Shown here piece by piece: positions 1-11,349 of a stretch of DNA of 64,000 nt. Position numbers and translations under genes: made by a program. Position 1 is the first letter of the stretch, and every line of letters begins with the position of its first letter. Source of the stretch: Epiperipatus broadwayi (Eukaryota; Onychophora; Udeonychophora; Euonychophora; Peripatidae); assembly GCA_028023455.1 (NCBI GenBank), contig JAQFVV010012979.1, positions 287,718-351,717 on the forward strand. The letters are read 5' to 3'. The notes under the pieces were generated by a model. The model saw only the letters and a program-made list of their open reading frames with translations, was not told the origin of the DNA and searched no databases.

Positions 1-404
1 TACTATCAATGATTTGTCCAATATTTTACTATTATGTATAATGATTAAACAGGAAATGACAGGAAGTCATGTCATAATTTAAATAGACATAGTGCATGCA
101 AATTTAAGGTCTTACAATGTAGTAATTAGCAAAATCACTCATCGTATTCATGAATTAAATTTAATTTCAATAAAACTTGGAAATTTCATAGCAAATTTTT
201 TTTTTAGGTAGCAGGTTCCTAACCCCAATAGCTAGGTAACCAGAAGAATCATCAAATGATTATCTAGCTATTATTAGCTAAAGGATAAAACAGGAAAGAA
301 ATCTTAATCTCTTACAACTCAGAAATTGATTAGTTTGGTATTTTCTTCTTCACTGATTATATGTAGAATAATGCAGAAAGAAATCTTTGTTCTGCAGTTA
401 ACCT
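1..404. other. AT-rich DNA without recognised features
   Basis: Low-complexity AT-rich sequence. The only long reading frame starting here (326-514) runs into the SINE at 416-524 and is not gene-like. I see no exon, RNA gene or repeat boundary in this stretch. Confidence 0.6.
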
Positions 405-415
405 TTAAAAGGCTA

Positions 416-524
416 GTCTTGCATTGGTGGTTGAGAGGTCAGCATGACTGCCTTGCACTTGGAAGCAGTTGTCCGGGTTGCGGTTCACGTCCTGGCCAAT
501 GCTATGACACTTAAAAAAAAACTG
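416..524 (+). mobile_element. tRNA-derived SINE (S1 family), with TSD
   Basis: A short tRNA-like SINE. The 5' half has an A-box-like segment (TGGTGGTTGAGAGGTCAGC), the middle a variable-arm-like segment, then a B-box-like GGTTCACGTCC, and the element ends in ATGCTATGACACTT plus an A run. It is flanked by the 11-bp direct repeat TTAAAAGGCTA at 405-415 and 525-535, as expected for LINE-assisted insertion. The long variable region recalls a Leu/Ser-type tRNA, but the cloverleaf is degenerate. Five related copies lie at 2001, 6058, 6820, 7006 and 33415. Frames read through it are not genes. Confidence 0.85.
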
Positions 525-535
525 TTAAAAGGCTA

Positions 536-2000
536 TTTTACTCATATGAAATATTCACAACAAAGTTTAAGATTACAGTCAATTAAAATCATCAATAGTA
601 AACCATTATCACATCAAAATAAAGAAGCATAAGCTTTTCATTATAATCATTTCATGGATTTAGTACAATTTTTGTATTAGCTGAAAATGTAATACTTGCA
701 TTACTATGCAATAATCACTTTTAAATACCAACTTATCACACATATTCCAAAATATGAATAACCATGAATGCAGTCTAACATTATTAAATATTTAAATTTT
801 ACAGTGAAATATTTTAGGCAGCATAGAAATCATATTAAATAATTAATATTTAAAACATATTTTGCAATATCTTAATAATTAATTTACATTATTATAAATT
901 ATATATCTGAAAGCTAAACTGCAAATAATACATAAATTAATTACCACAATTAAGTTTAGAAGTTACAACCAATTGAAACTGCTCAATTTGTCATGAGATT
1001 ATAACGATCACGTTAAAATCATATTAAATAATATCACATTAAAATAATCTCCACAGTCTGCTGAAGATTAACATTGTAAGCCAGGAACTGATCATTCTTA
1101 GTGATTTTAATTATCTACAATTTTAAACATTGTTGTAATTAATATATAGATTACTACCAGTTATATATATATATAATCATTAAAATTGGTCAAAACTTAA
1201 ACAATTCCAATATTAATAACAATCAACAATCTCAAACTGTTGTCAAGGCAACCTCCTTTCAACAATAAAAATGGTGTTTCCAATAAACTGAAATAGTATG
1301 TAAATAAATTCTGAAACTGTTGTCATAGCAATCTCCTTTTAACAATAAAAACAGTATTTCCAAAAATAACTAAAATAATATATAAGTAAAATGAATTTTT
1401 AAAAAAAATGATAAAAAAAAAAATTCAGTTTAGTTTAATAAAGGAAATTTATTCTTTCTTTTTTAAAAATTATCAACTCCATTTGGGGAGGGGGCATTCT
1501 AAATGTAAGATTAGTCTATTGATTGATATGTAAGTTTTCTATTCCTATTTTTTTTTTATTTACATTAATTTTATATTAAAGCATCTTTTTCTTGATGTTA
1601 ATAATCTAGATATTATTATCCCTGTAACTATCAGTTCTTTTTCAAAACAATTCTTTTCTTATTCCTAAGGAGGCTTTTGCTGAGCTTGGATTACCATCTA
1701 TTAAGATATTTTGCTATTTAATTTTATTTAAATTGTGAAGTTCACATATCTATATTCTGATATTTTAATTTTTTTTTAAATTTTAAGCTGTCAGATTAAA
1801 TAAAAATGCAGTGATTTCAAACATTTTAAAATTCTGCCTTCATGGTTTGTTTATCTTTATATTTAGCTTTGTGAGATTAAAAAAAAATATTTCAATTGAC
1901 TAAAACATTGAGATTTTTTGTGAAGTTTATTAAGATTCACAATTATTTTTGCACAATTATAGTGTAATAGGGAATAAAAATCAAAATTATACATTAATAC
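536..2000. other. AT-rich DNA without recognised genes
   Basis: Very AT-rich and full of homopolymer runs. A direct repeat is visible: a segment around 1230-1275 (CAAACTGTTGTCAAGGCAA and what follows) recurs with changes around 1312-1360. Nothing coding is supported. Confidence 0.55.
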
Positions 2001-2093
2001 ATAGTCAAAGCATCGGCTGGGAAGCAAACCCATGAACCCAGGACAACTGCTTGTAATGCAGCTCAGCTGACCACTCTGCCATCAATGCTTGAC
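2001..2093 (-). mobile_element. tRNA-derived SINE (S1 family)
   Basis: Minus-strand copy of the SINE seen at 416-524. Read on the minus strand it has a degenerate A-box region, a B-box-like GGTTCATGGGTTTGC, and the family 3' end CCGATGCTTTGACTAT. It is more diverged than the copies at 7006 and 33415, and I could not see clear target-site duplications. Confidence 0.75.
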
Positions 2094-2990
2094 AAATTTT
2101 TAAAAATATAATATAATAATTTTTACCATAATGTTAACATTGCAAATTGTAGAAGCAGGCATTTACAAACTGTTAGCTAACATCTCATTACTACAAGTCT
2201 GTTAGAATATATTGTAATATCATAAAAATATTTTTTAAATTAATATTTTAAACATAATTTGATGGATTTATCAGATATTGATATATTTTTGTTCAGATTT
2301 TAAAACCAAATATAAATTTAAAAAAAAAGATTTTATAGGTTATATAAATTTAAGCTGCTCCTTCTGATCATTTAATGATGAAACTATTATTAGTTTTTGT
2401 TACAAACTTATTTTTTCAATATTTGCAAAGATCGTATATGATCTTTTAGAATTTATTTTATTTCTAAATGTAAATATCTACTAAATTAAGTTAAATTTCT
2501 TACAGTCTGAAATAGGATAACAGTTTGATACTAAAGTTGAAGTTGGAGGCTTGCAATAGGGGAAACAGTTTAATCCTTCACAATGCAGGATGATTAAATA
2601 AATTATAGTATCTACTCAGAATACCATGTATTGCATTTGATAATGTTTGATTCACTGTTGAAATCATTTAAAAAAATTTTATAAGTTCAAAAGTAGTAAA
2701 AATATTATAAAATTGACTGTCACTTAACAAATTTCAAATGTACGTTAATTATCAAGTCACTTGATTATCTCATGAAATTCCAACTTTTGTGAAAATAGTT
2801 ATGATTGTTTTTTAAATAGGAAATAAAGTGTAGTCACAATTCCCAATATATTTTATTCCAACCCACCTCATTTTCACTGTATTCCACATATAATATCTTA
2901 CATTTTTTCAATAAGATTTGATTGCAATATAATCAATCAATTGATAGTATTATGTTCTATGGGTAAGTCTAGAGAGCAATAACATCACAA
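2094..2990. other. AT-rich DNA without recognised features
   Basis: AT-rich sequence with no frame longer than about 60 codons that resembles a protein. No tRNA-like boxes or terminal repeats were recognised. Confidence 0.55.
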
Positions 2991-2999
2991 ATTTATCTG

Positions 3000-5180
3000 T
3001 TTTTCCACTTCATTCTCTTCATTGCCCGGCTCTTCTATTCCACAAATCTCTTCCCATCTCATATTTCATTCAGAAAAGCCATTCTTTTTTATTCTTCTTG
3101 TTTCTACTTGCCATTCTCTCCAAAACATTTTCATTAAATATTCATTTTCCTTAATATATATTCAATCCAGTTTTTCTTTCTATCTTTAATTTTCACAATC
3201 AATCTTCTTGTTTTCATTTACACTTTTCAAAACTTCTTCATTTGTAATTTTATTCATCCAACTGATTTTTTTTATCTTTCTCCATGACTATATCTCAAAG
3301 GTTTCTAATCTGATCCCATTTTTTTTACTCATTATCCATAGTTCACAACCATATAATAATATCTTCCACACATAGCATTTAATTAATCTTTTTCTTAATT
3401 ATTTTTTCAAAAATCCACAACATATTTTTTTTCTCTTAGTAACTGCCTTCTTTGATAGTGCTATTATTCTTTGAAATTCATCTTTACTTCTTCCATTCTC
3501 ATTCAACCAATTATCCAAATATTTACATCCATTTACCTGATGACCTATATTATCATAAATTTCAACTTGCAGTCTTCGTGTATTCTTCGCTTTTCATAAA
3601 CATTTGATTTTTTTAACATTAATCTCTATTTTATATTTTATACATTCTTCATCTATTCAACATATTTTGAAGACTATTTTTTGTCCTCAGATATAAGAAC
3701 TACATCATCTGCAACTCCTATACATTTTATTATTCTACTTCCAACATTTGCTCCATTCCATATTTTATATGTTCTTCCTCTAATTTAATTAACATATTGT
3801 GAAGACTATTTTTATCCTCAGCTACAAGAACTATATCTTCTGAAATTCTTATACATTTTATTATTATACTTCTAACATTTTCTCCCACACAGTCTAAATA
3901 TTTATTTAACATGCCTTCTATTTCTAGATAAATATTTAAAAGCACACGTGGCATATTGCATCCTTGCCTAAAATTTTTTTATATTCTCTTCATCAATATC
4001 TTTATTCTCCAGTTCTAATTCTTATTTTTTGCTTAGTACATATATTCCAAATCAATCTTGTCTCTTTTAAAAATATTTATTTTTTAAGATTGTCATAAGT
4101 TTTACCCCAGATTATTTTATCAAATGCTTTTTCCAAATCCACATAACGTATATCAATTTTTTTTTATATATATATCTCTTTGGAATTGTTCAAACAATGA
4201 CAATAGTACCTCTTGTATTTTTCTTTCTTTCTGTAAATGAAATTGTTCTCCAAGATAAACTTTTACCTTCCCATATGTTCTTTAGTTAAAATCCTCAGTA
4301 AAACTTTAGAAGCATGAGATAACAAACTTGTTGTTCTGCAATTTTCACATTTAACAGCTTTCTGATTTTTAGAAAAGATCTTCAGGCCAAACTTTGTCAT
4401 TATGTATCAAAGTGCAATGTCCAATTTTTTCTTTCATAGTGATTTTTTCATTTCTTTCAAAAATTCTATAGGTAATTGTATCAAATTCACATTAACGGTT
4501 TTTATTTTATCAATCGACTTTATGACTTCATCTGTCGATATTCCCATACCTTTATCATTTATTTCAACATCTTCTTTATTTTCATATTCATACTTAATTG
4601 AATTCTTTTCTTTTCTAAATAGATATAGAATATATATTCTTTCCATCTTTTCAATATATATTACCACTATAAGTTAATCTCTGTCCATGCTTATCAGATA
4701 TTTCACCTGTTAACCATTTCCTTTTCCCCAGTGTCATTTCTAATTCTATCAAATACCAGATCATATATTTTTATCTATTGAAGCAAATCTATCTCTCTAC
4801 ATTCTTATTTCAACCATTTCTCTTTTGCTAATCTATCTCTCTTCTTAGTTCATTATTAATTTTTTTGTATAATCTTTGTCCTTTTCCAGTATTGATATTC
4901 TTCCATCTTCTCAAACTTCCATTTTTTTTAAACATACCTTCCGTTATCCAAGATCATTTAGGTTTATCTAACTAAATAGTTTCTATTTCACGATTTGCTG
5001 TTTTTAATAATCTCTTGATAATCACAGAGCTATTAATATATTTCTCATCTTTATCAATTATTTTTTATTATATTTTTACATATTAAACCAAATTTTTCTT
5101 TCTCCATTTGCTCTCAATTTATCTAAATTCCATCATACACCCTTCCCCTATTTAATTTTTTTAAAACTCAACTTCATAGT
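3000..5180 (-). pseudogene. Decayed non-LTR retrotransposon (RT relic)
   Basis: The minus strand carries a heavily frameshifted reverse transcriptase. Near 4130-4090 a conceptual reading gives a YVDLEKAFDKII-like block (RT palm motif around the first catalytic Asp). At 3954-3730 the frame gives VAEDKNSLHNMLIKLEEEH, which matches the block after the FADD box in RTE/BovB-type LINEs. The frame at 4667-4434 reads like the linker upstream of the RT. The plus strand is C/T-rich, consistent with an old A-rich minus-strand LINE. A 127-bp tandem duplication (3634-3760 repeated at 3761-3887) lies in the RT. No intact ORF survives. The family (RTE-like) is inferred from motif order. Confidence 0.6.
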
Positions 5181-5189
5181 ATAAACACA

Positions 5190-6050
5190 CTTTTAAAAAA
5201 TGATAATGTATTTATTAATAATAAAGTGAGCAAATACATGGTTATTATGCATTTTCACTCATTTATATTCACTCAAAAAAATAATAAAAAAATTATTGTA
5301 CCAAAATCTTGATTTTTAAAAATAAAATGAAAAGCAAAGTGTCAGATTTTTATCACAATTAAATTGCTTTGACAAGCATTTATCTGCTTCTAAAAAAAAA
5401 AATTATTTATTTAGATTTTAAATAATAAAAAACTAAGCAATGGTTTCAACCTAGAAGATTATTGCATTGCTCAGCTATTTATTATTTAAAATATAAATAA
5501 ATTAATCTTTTATTTAAAAGTGAAGGATTTAAACGCGTATAAAATTACATAATGAAAGAAGTAAAAATTGTTATAGAATTAAATTGCTTTGAACATCATC
5601 CTTTTTCTCCAATAACTTTTTTGCTTATAAAAACAATAGCAATCTTATTATCAGTAGAAAATTGTCTTTCTAATTGTTTTAATGTTTTATAAGTCTACAC
5701 AGGCTACAGAATTTATACCATCACTTTTCCATAACCATTTCAGATTTTTAATTTAAACTCTTCCAACATCAAATTTTCTAATGCAATACAAGAATGTTTT
5801 ACAGTTATTTTTTGCCAAACTAAGTTGATAATTTTCATTTTCTTTCTCAAGAAAATTACTTTAAAAGTTTTCTTAAATTTCTTTTAACTTTTAGCTCTAT
5901 GTTTTTGGTTTATTTACATTTTTGTTTTATTTACTTAGTTTTTTTGAATAGCATACAACTGAAGTAGTATAACTTCACTGTAGTAATGATTCATTAATTA
6001 TTGATATGAAATATCAACTTTCACTATTATTTCTCAATATAACTAATAAA
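5190..6050. other. AT-rich DNA without recognised features
   Basis: AT-rich. A local inverted similarity is visible around 5390-5520 (AATTATTTATTTAGATTT against its near complement), probably a small hairpin. Nothing coding. Confidence 0.5.
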
Positions 6051-6057
6051 ACACGTC

Positions 6058-6178
6058 AAGCATTGTTAGCTGGGAGGTCAGTGCAGTCTCCATGCAGTAG
6101 CCTTGCAAGCAAGCAGTTGGTTGCATACTATTGTTGCAGGTTTGCCTCCTGGCTGATGCTAGGACATAGGGAAAAAAC
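6058..6178 (+). mobile_element. tRNA-derived SINE (S1 family)
   Basis: Plus-strand S1 copy: GCATTGTTAGCTGGGAGGTC at the 5' end, a long variable segment, the B-box-like GCAGGTTTGCCTCCTGG, and the 3' end GATGCTAGGACAT followed by an A-rich tail. The middle is longer and more diverged than in other copies. The overlapping 60-66 codon frames on both strands are artefacts of the SINE. Confidence 0.75.
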
Positions 6179-6819
6179 ATTAAGGGAAAAACAATACAAC
6201 CAATAAAATAAAGGGGAAAAATAGTTAAAGGTATCATCTTTACAAAATTGTTAAAAATAAAAGTTATTGCATCTCATTTTTTTCCAAATTGTACTGGTTA
6301 TCTATTAAGATTAAACACGACACTTTAATTATAGTTTTAAAGTAGACGTTGATTCATGCTAATTAAACTGGGGTATTCTCATGTTTGCTTGATAATTCAA
6401 ATTTTTCAATTAACCAGATAAACTTTAAGCAATTATAAAGTTTATTGCATATAAGTAAACATTTTTTTCAATATCCATAACCCATGTGTTTAAAATGTAA
6501 CAATAAAATCATATTGTATAAATAAACAGCTGGTAGAAGATATCACTTATTTATACAAGAAGTAATATAAATTTAATGTCTATGATTGAGATTAAATGAA
6601 ATATAATGATTTCTAACTTAATAAAAACGATTGTTAATCTTTACATATTTATGACAAAGTACTTGCTAAAAAAATATGCAATGTTGTCTATACGTCAACA
6701 AAACAAATGTAAGGTAATAGTATATGGCATTTGTGAACAATGAGAAGTATGGATTGATAATGATCAATTGATCAATATGTGTATTAGAAACCATTAGAAT
6801 GTTTTTTTCCTCATTGACT

Positions 6820-6915
6820 GCAGTCTGACTGGGAAGCGAACTCAGGCCCAGCTGCCTTCCAAGCCCAGCTGCTTGGAAGGCAGCTATGCTAACCACAGGG
6901 CCACCAACGTTTGAC
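6820..6915 (-). mobile_element. tRNA-derived SINE (S1 family), variant arm
   Basis: Minus-strand S1 copy. It differs from the others in having a strong inverted repeat in the variable arm (GCTGCCTTCCAAGC paired with GCTTGGAAGGCAGC, positions 6851-6884), so that arm would fold as a long hairpin. The A-box region (GTTGGTGGCCCTGTGGTTAGC) and B-box-like GAGTTCGCTTCCC are readable. Confidence 0.7.
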
Positions 6916-7005
6916 CTTGACTGCAGTTTTATGTTTATATAGAGAAACAAACAACGATAAATATTAATACTAATAACTTTTTGTAAAATTAAAATGAATA
7001 TTATT

Positions 7006-7114
7006 ATTATTTTTTTAAGTGTCATAGCATCGGCCGGGACACGAACCTGCAACCAGGGCAACTGCCTGCAAGTGCAAGGCAGTCACACTGACCTCTCGAC
7101 CACCAATGCAAGAC
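7006..7114 (-). mobile_element. tRNA-derived SINE (S1 family), with TSD
   Basis: One of the best preserved S1 copies. On the minus strand: TTGGTGGTCGAGAGGTCAGT (A-box region), a variable arm around CTTGCACTTGCAGGCAG, a B-box-like GGTTCGTGTCCCGG, then CCGATGCTATGACACTT and an A run. It is flanked by the 12-bp direct repeat ATGAATATTATT at 6994-7005 and 7115-7126, fixing the boundaries. The 131-codon minus frame spanning two SINEs is not a gene. Confidence 0.88.
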
Positions 7115-7129
7115 ATGAATATTATTTTA

Positions 7130-8260
7130 AAGTAATTTTTTTAAAATTTCGAATGATTCTTTAAATGTTATTAAATAGTTTTATTATTAAATATTTTTAT
7201 TTTAAGTTTTGTTGTCAATTTCTTTGTAATTAAATAAAAATAATTAAACTTAACAGCATAACCCTGTCCTATTCAAAACTTTAAATAATTTTTGTTAAAT
7301 AAAATAAATTACTTGTTTAAACTTTTAATGACTGTAAATAAAGACAACGTTTGTTAAATGAATAAAAGCAAATAATACTTTAATGGAGTGTAACTAATAA
7401 ATTAGTTGTTGAGAGGTTCAATTACTGTTGTATTGTGACCAAACATTTCTTACCTTAATTATCTTAATTAACTTCCTGCTATGTTGCAATTGATATTCTT
7501 ATGGTAATTATTATGGTTCTTATCATATTTTAAATCAAAGAAATCTGTTTTATTATTCTTTAATAAAGTATTTTTTAAAAGTATTTTATTAAATTTCAGA
7601 TTTTGCATTTATTTTTTAATTCAAGTTATAAAATTGAAAATTTTTATAAATGTCAATTAAAATAATATAAAACAAATTGAGATATAATATGATTAATTTA
7701 AAATCTTCAAGCTTTTTTCCAAAGTGCTTCAGATCTGCCTATATAAATGAATTTAGGTAAAAGAGATAAAACAATCTGGTCTTTTTTCTTAAAAAAAATA
7801 TTATCTTGTGCTTTGAATTGAGAATATTTCATTTACTTAATAAACCAATAAGGGAATATTAATTTCAATGTATTACATAATATTAATTGCTGGGAAGTAT
7901 ATGTTTATTTTTCCTATTGTTAACATCACACATTTTAATGATATAAGAAACTTCATTTTATAATTGACTTCTACTCATGCACCCATAGAGCTTTATATTG
8001 TTATTGTTAAATGACATTGAATCAATAATTACTCTAATCAATTCGTGTGTAAAAATGATTTATTCTATTTTTTTCTCATGGTGCGACAAAATTCCTGAAA
8101 GTGTTTATATGTGACTGATTAATCTACATATCCTTTTATTTATATGATTTTTTCCCTCTCTTCAACTTTAAGCATATTTTAAAAAATTTATAATCTACTG
8201 TACTTTTAAAAAAGAAATGTTAGACAAAGTGTGTTAATGAGATATTATTTTATATAGCAC
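7130..8260. other. AT-rich DNA without recognised features
   Basis: AT-rich with no convincing coding potential, RNA gene or repeat boundary on either strand. Confidence 0.5.
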
Positions 8261-8264
8261 TATG

Positions 8265-8478
8265 TTTTTTTATGTAATAGTAATATTAGCGATTAAGCCA
8301 ATGTGCATGCGCTTTAAAGATAAATGAATAAATGTTTGGGTCATAAGAATGGGTGGATTCATTCCATTCTTTCTAAAATACTATATCTTGTATCTGGAAA
8401 AATTGAGTATTCGTTTATAATTTATCTTTAAAGTGCATGTGCATTGACTTAATCGCTAATATTACTATTACATAAAGT
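8265..8478. mobile_element. Palindromic MITE-like element
   Basis: About 55-bp imperfect terminal inverted repeats flank a spacer of about 100 bp. The left arm (8271-8326) contains GTAATATTAGCGATTAAGCC and GCGCTTTAAAGATAAAT; the right arm (8420-8473) contains the reverse complement. The AAGTGTGTTAA found just after the right end also occurs at 8228, about 40 bp before the left arm, so the left boundary is uncertain. No coding capacity; superfamily not assigned. Confidence 0.65.
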
Positions 8479-8620
8479 GTGTTAAGAAAATGATAATTTA
8501 TAATATGATAAACTTTCATGAGAAATTACAATTACTTGATCATAGTATTATTGTCATGCATGGTTTAGTAATGCAGCGCTATAATTGTGCATTATGGAGT
8601 TCAACATCTATGGATTAATA

Positions 8621-8828
8621 ACTGAAACACAGGCTTATTATATACCTGTGTTTATACATATGTAATATAGAATATATGAGCACAGACTTTCACATGACCC
8701 ACCACTCTCCACTCTATCTAATAACACTGATACACTCAAGCACATATATGCTGAAAAGATATATAATCACCAATATACATATTTCATGCTAAACCAGCAA
8801 TCATCAGTTGATCTAGATTATCATCTCC

Positions 8829-8868
<40 letters not shown>

Positions 8869-9116
8869 CTATAAGTGCTTAGATATATATTAAGATAGAT
8901 AATCTTCATACTTTAATGGGCAGGCCTCAATATACTCCACACTCCAACTCTTCAACCATCCATCCAATTGAAAATCTGATGATGGAATGCTCAAAGCCAC
9001 CCTGAGGCTGAGATTCTTGTCACACCCATGTTGACCTAAGGTCAATCTGAACCCCATATGTACAGGACATAATCCATTTAATACACATGCAAGGATGGGC
9101 AGACACCTCTATAATG
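8621..9116 (+). repeat. Microsatellite-cored repeat R1, copy A (near full length)
   Basis: First of a family of about 500-bp repeats. It begins near AACTGAAACACAGG, which forms a hairpin with CCTGTG a few bases on, continues through a conserved block containing CACAGACTTTCACATGACCC, has a CA/TA microsatellite in the middle (about 8831-8870), then a conserved second half and ends near CACCTCTATAATG. Related copies lie at 9117 (+), 9465 (-), 36003 (-) and 46158 (-). No coding capacity. The terminal hairpin and internal microsatellite recall Helitron-like/HINE or pearl-type elements, but the canonical Helitron 3' end is not seen, so the class is inferred. Confidence 0.75.
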
Positions 9117-9329
9117 TAATAACTGAAACATAGGCTTATTATATACCTGTGCCTATATATGAGCACAGACTTTCACATGACCCACCACTCTCCACTCTAT
9201 CTAATAACACTGATACACTCAAGCACATATATGCTGAAAAGATATATAATCAACAATATACGTATTTTATGCTAAACCAGCAATCATCAGTTGGTCTAGA
9301 TTATCATCTCCCACATATATATATATATA

Positions 9330-9382
<53 letters not shown>

Positions 9383-9463
9383 TATAAATGCTCAGATATA
9401 TATTAAGATAAAAAATCTTCATACTTTAATGGACAGGCCTCAATCTACTCCACACTCCAACTC
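9117..9463 (+). repeat. Repeat R1, copy B (3' truncated)
   Basis: A direct second copy abutting copy A. It repeats the first half of R1, including the hairpin, the conserved block and the microsatellite (here a long TA tract, about 9316-9380), and breaks off after CACACTCCAACTCT. The 85-codon frame 9149-9406 is this repeat read through TA dinucleotides. Confidence 0.8.
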
Positions 9464-9464
9464 T

Positions 9465-9896
9465 TATTATAGAGGTGTCTGCCCATCCTTGCATGTGTAT
9501 TAAATGGATTATGTCCTGTACATATGGGGTTCAGATTGACCTTAGGTCAACATGGGTGTGACAAGAATCTCAGCCTCAGGGTGGCTTTGAGCATTCCATC
9601 ATCAGATTTTCAATTGGATGGATGGTTGAAGAGTTGGAGTGTGGAGTAGATTGAGGCCTGTCCATTAAAATATGAAGATTGACTATCTTAATATATATCT
9701 GAGCTCTTATAGTATATATATATATATATGTGGGAGATGATAATCTAGAGCAACTGATGATTGCGGGTTTAACATGAAATACATATATTGGTGATTATAT
9801 ATCTTTTCAGCATATATGTGCTTGAGTGTATCAGTGTTATTAGATAGACTGGAGAGTCATGTGAAAGTCTGTGCTCATATATCCTATATTATCTAT
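9465..9896 (-). repeat. Repeat R1, copy C (inverted)
   Basis: Reverse-oriented copy joined directly to copy B, starting at TATAGAGGTGTCTGCCC (the reverse complement of the end of copy A) and running through the same blocks to CCTATATT. With copies A and B it forms a 1.3-kb direct-plus-inverted cluster, able to form a very large hairpin. Confidence 0.8.
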
Positions 9897-9899
9897 GGA

Positions 9900-10156
9900 T
9901 TGTGATTCCAGATCATTACTGTAAGTGCTTGAATGTTTTATGAATCCCTGAGCAATATCTGATTCTTTATTATAGTATTGTTATTTATAGAACCTTTTAA
10001 ATTAATATAATAAAATTTCTTTTAAGTATTTCATTATTGATAATATTCTACTTTTTTATCATCTTTATGTCACTTGCTGTAAGTTGTAGTAAGTAATAAT
10101 AAATGACAGATAAAAATTCTTACTAAAGCTCTATCATGTGATGTCCTATCCAATAC
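9900..10156. other. Spacer without recognised features
   Basis: AT-rich spacer between the R1 cluster and the hAT element. Nothing recognised. Confidence 0.5.
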
Positions 10157-10164
10157 CTCTAGAC

Positions 10165-10662
10165 CAGTGGTCTTCAACCACCGGTCTGCGGCCCGGTGCT
10201 GGGCCGTAGAAGTTTTTTTACTGGTCTGCGCTAGACTGGCAAGAAAGTTTTTAATAACAAAATAATAAGATTTTAAACTTTCTAATTAATATAAACAATT
10301 TTTATTTATTTGTTTCATCGCACTTTTACCTGATTAAAAAAAAAGAAACAACAAAATCTAATCAGTCATACATAAATTAATTTGTTTTTCTAGTTATCAC
10401 AGATGTTTATGAGGGGGGGGGGATAGAATTAAATTTTTTATTACTTTTCTAAAAAAATTCAAAATTAAAAAAAAAAAAAGTTATAATTTTACAAACTCCA
10501 TATATATATAACTTCATCTAAGGCTAAGCTGTTTACATCTTTAAGAAAATTTATCTATAGATTTCTGCTGGTCCATGAAACCTTATCCTTATTTTTGCCG
10601 GTCTGCAAAACTTTATCCTTATTTTTACCGGTCCGCAGGTGTGAAAAGGTTGAAGACCACTA
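10165..10662. mobile_element. Non-autonomous hAT element (MITE)
   Basis: A 498-bp element bounded by terminal inverted repeats: CAGTGGTCTTCAACC at the left, and GGTTGAAGACCACTA at the right (one mismatch at the outermost base). It is flanked by the 8-bp target duplication CTCTAGAC at 10157-10164 and 10663-10670. CAGTGG-type ends with 8-bp duplications are the hallmark of the hAT superfamily. Subterminal repeats of CCGGTCTGCG/CCGGTCCGC type are present at both ends, as in many hAT MITEs. No transposase is encoded, so movement would have needed an enzyme supplied elsewhere. Confidence 0.92.
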
Positions 10663-10759
10663 CTCTAGACTAATGTTAAGCTTATGGCTCACTTAGATCT
10701 TAAGAACTGAATGCAACTTCCAGCCAGTTGCTATCATTTGTCTCTCTTATATAGTATCA

Positions 10760-11292
10760 AGCTATCAGCCAAAACTTAAAAAATATTTAAATGTTTTCCA
10801 TCTAAGCCAATTAGTCTGCACAGAGATGTAGATCTAAAATCAGTTCACTTTTTATATACTATGGTGTCTATGATAGTTTTTAATATCTGTAAACACCTCT
10901 ACCCTGGGGATTTGATATAAACCAATAAAATATCACATGACTTCATCCTATATATATTGTAGTTATTTTAGCAACATATTTTTTCACCATCTCAGTAACA
11001 CTTACTGTGAATTCTAGTAAACATTAATAGATGCTATATGACAATGGCATGAAGATGGTTTTAAAATATGCTGATAAAACAGCAGCAATTAGCTGAAATT
11101 ATGTAATAGAGTCATGTGATACTTTGGTTGTTTTATACCAAATCCTGGCCACAGGATAGAGGTGCCAAGAGTTATTAAAAACTAAGGACACCATAAATTT
11201 ATAGAAAGTGAATTGGGTTCAGATCTATATAACTGTATAGACTAATAGGCTTAGATTGAAAACATTTGAATATTTTTGCTTTGGGCATATAA
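10760..11292. repeat. Inverted-repeat element
   Basis: Two arms of about 200 bp (10760-10965 and 11090-11292) are imperfect reverse complements; for example ATGTTTTCCATCTAAGCC on the left matches the complement of GGCTTAGATTGAAAACAT on the right, and TATCACATGACT matches AGTCATGTGATA. The spacer holds no recognised gene. This is one of several foldback-like elements in the window. Its arms do not show the hammerhead motif. Confidence 0.7.
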
Positions 11293-11349
11293 CTTGATAG
11301 TATAAAAAAGAAGTAAGTAATAACACCTAGAAAAAAGTGCAATAGGTTC

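Noticed and set aside
6666-7061. 131-codon minus frame
   Set aside because: It runs through two S1 SINE copies; the apparent protein is SINE sequence and has no recognised domain.
9149-9406. 85-codon plus frame with a Tyr-Ile repeat
   Set aside because: Produced by reading the (TA)n tract in an R1 repeat. The same applies to the frames at 26566-26751, 32984-33169, 44511-44699 and 60578-60796.
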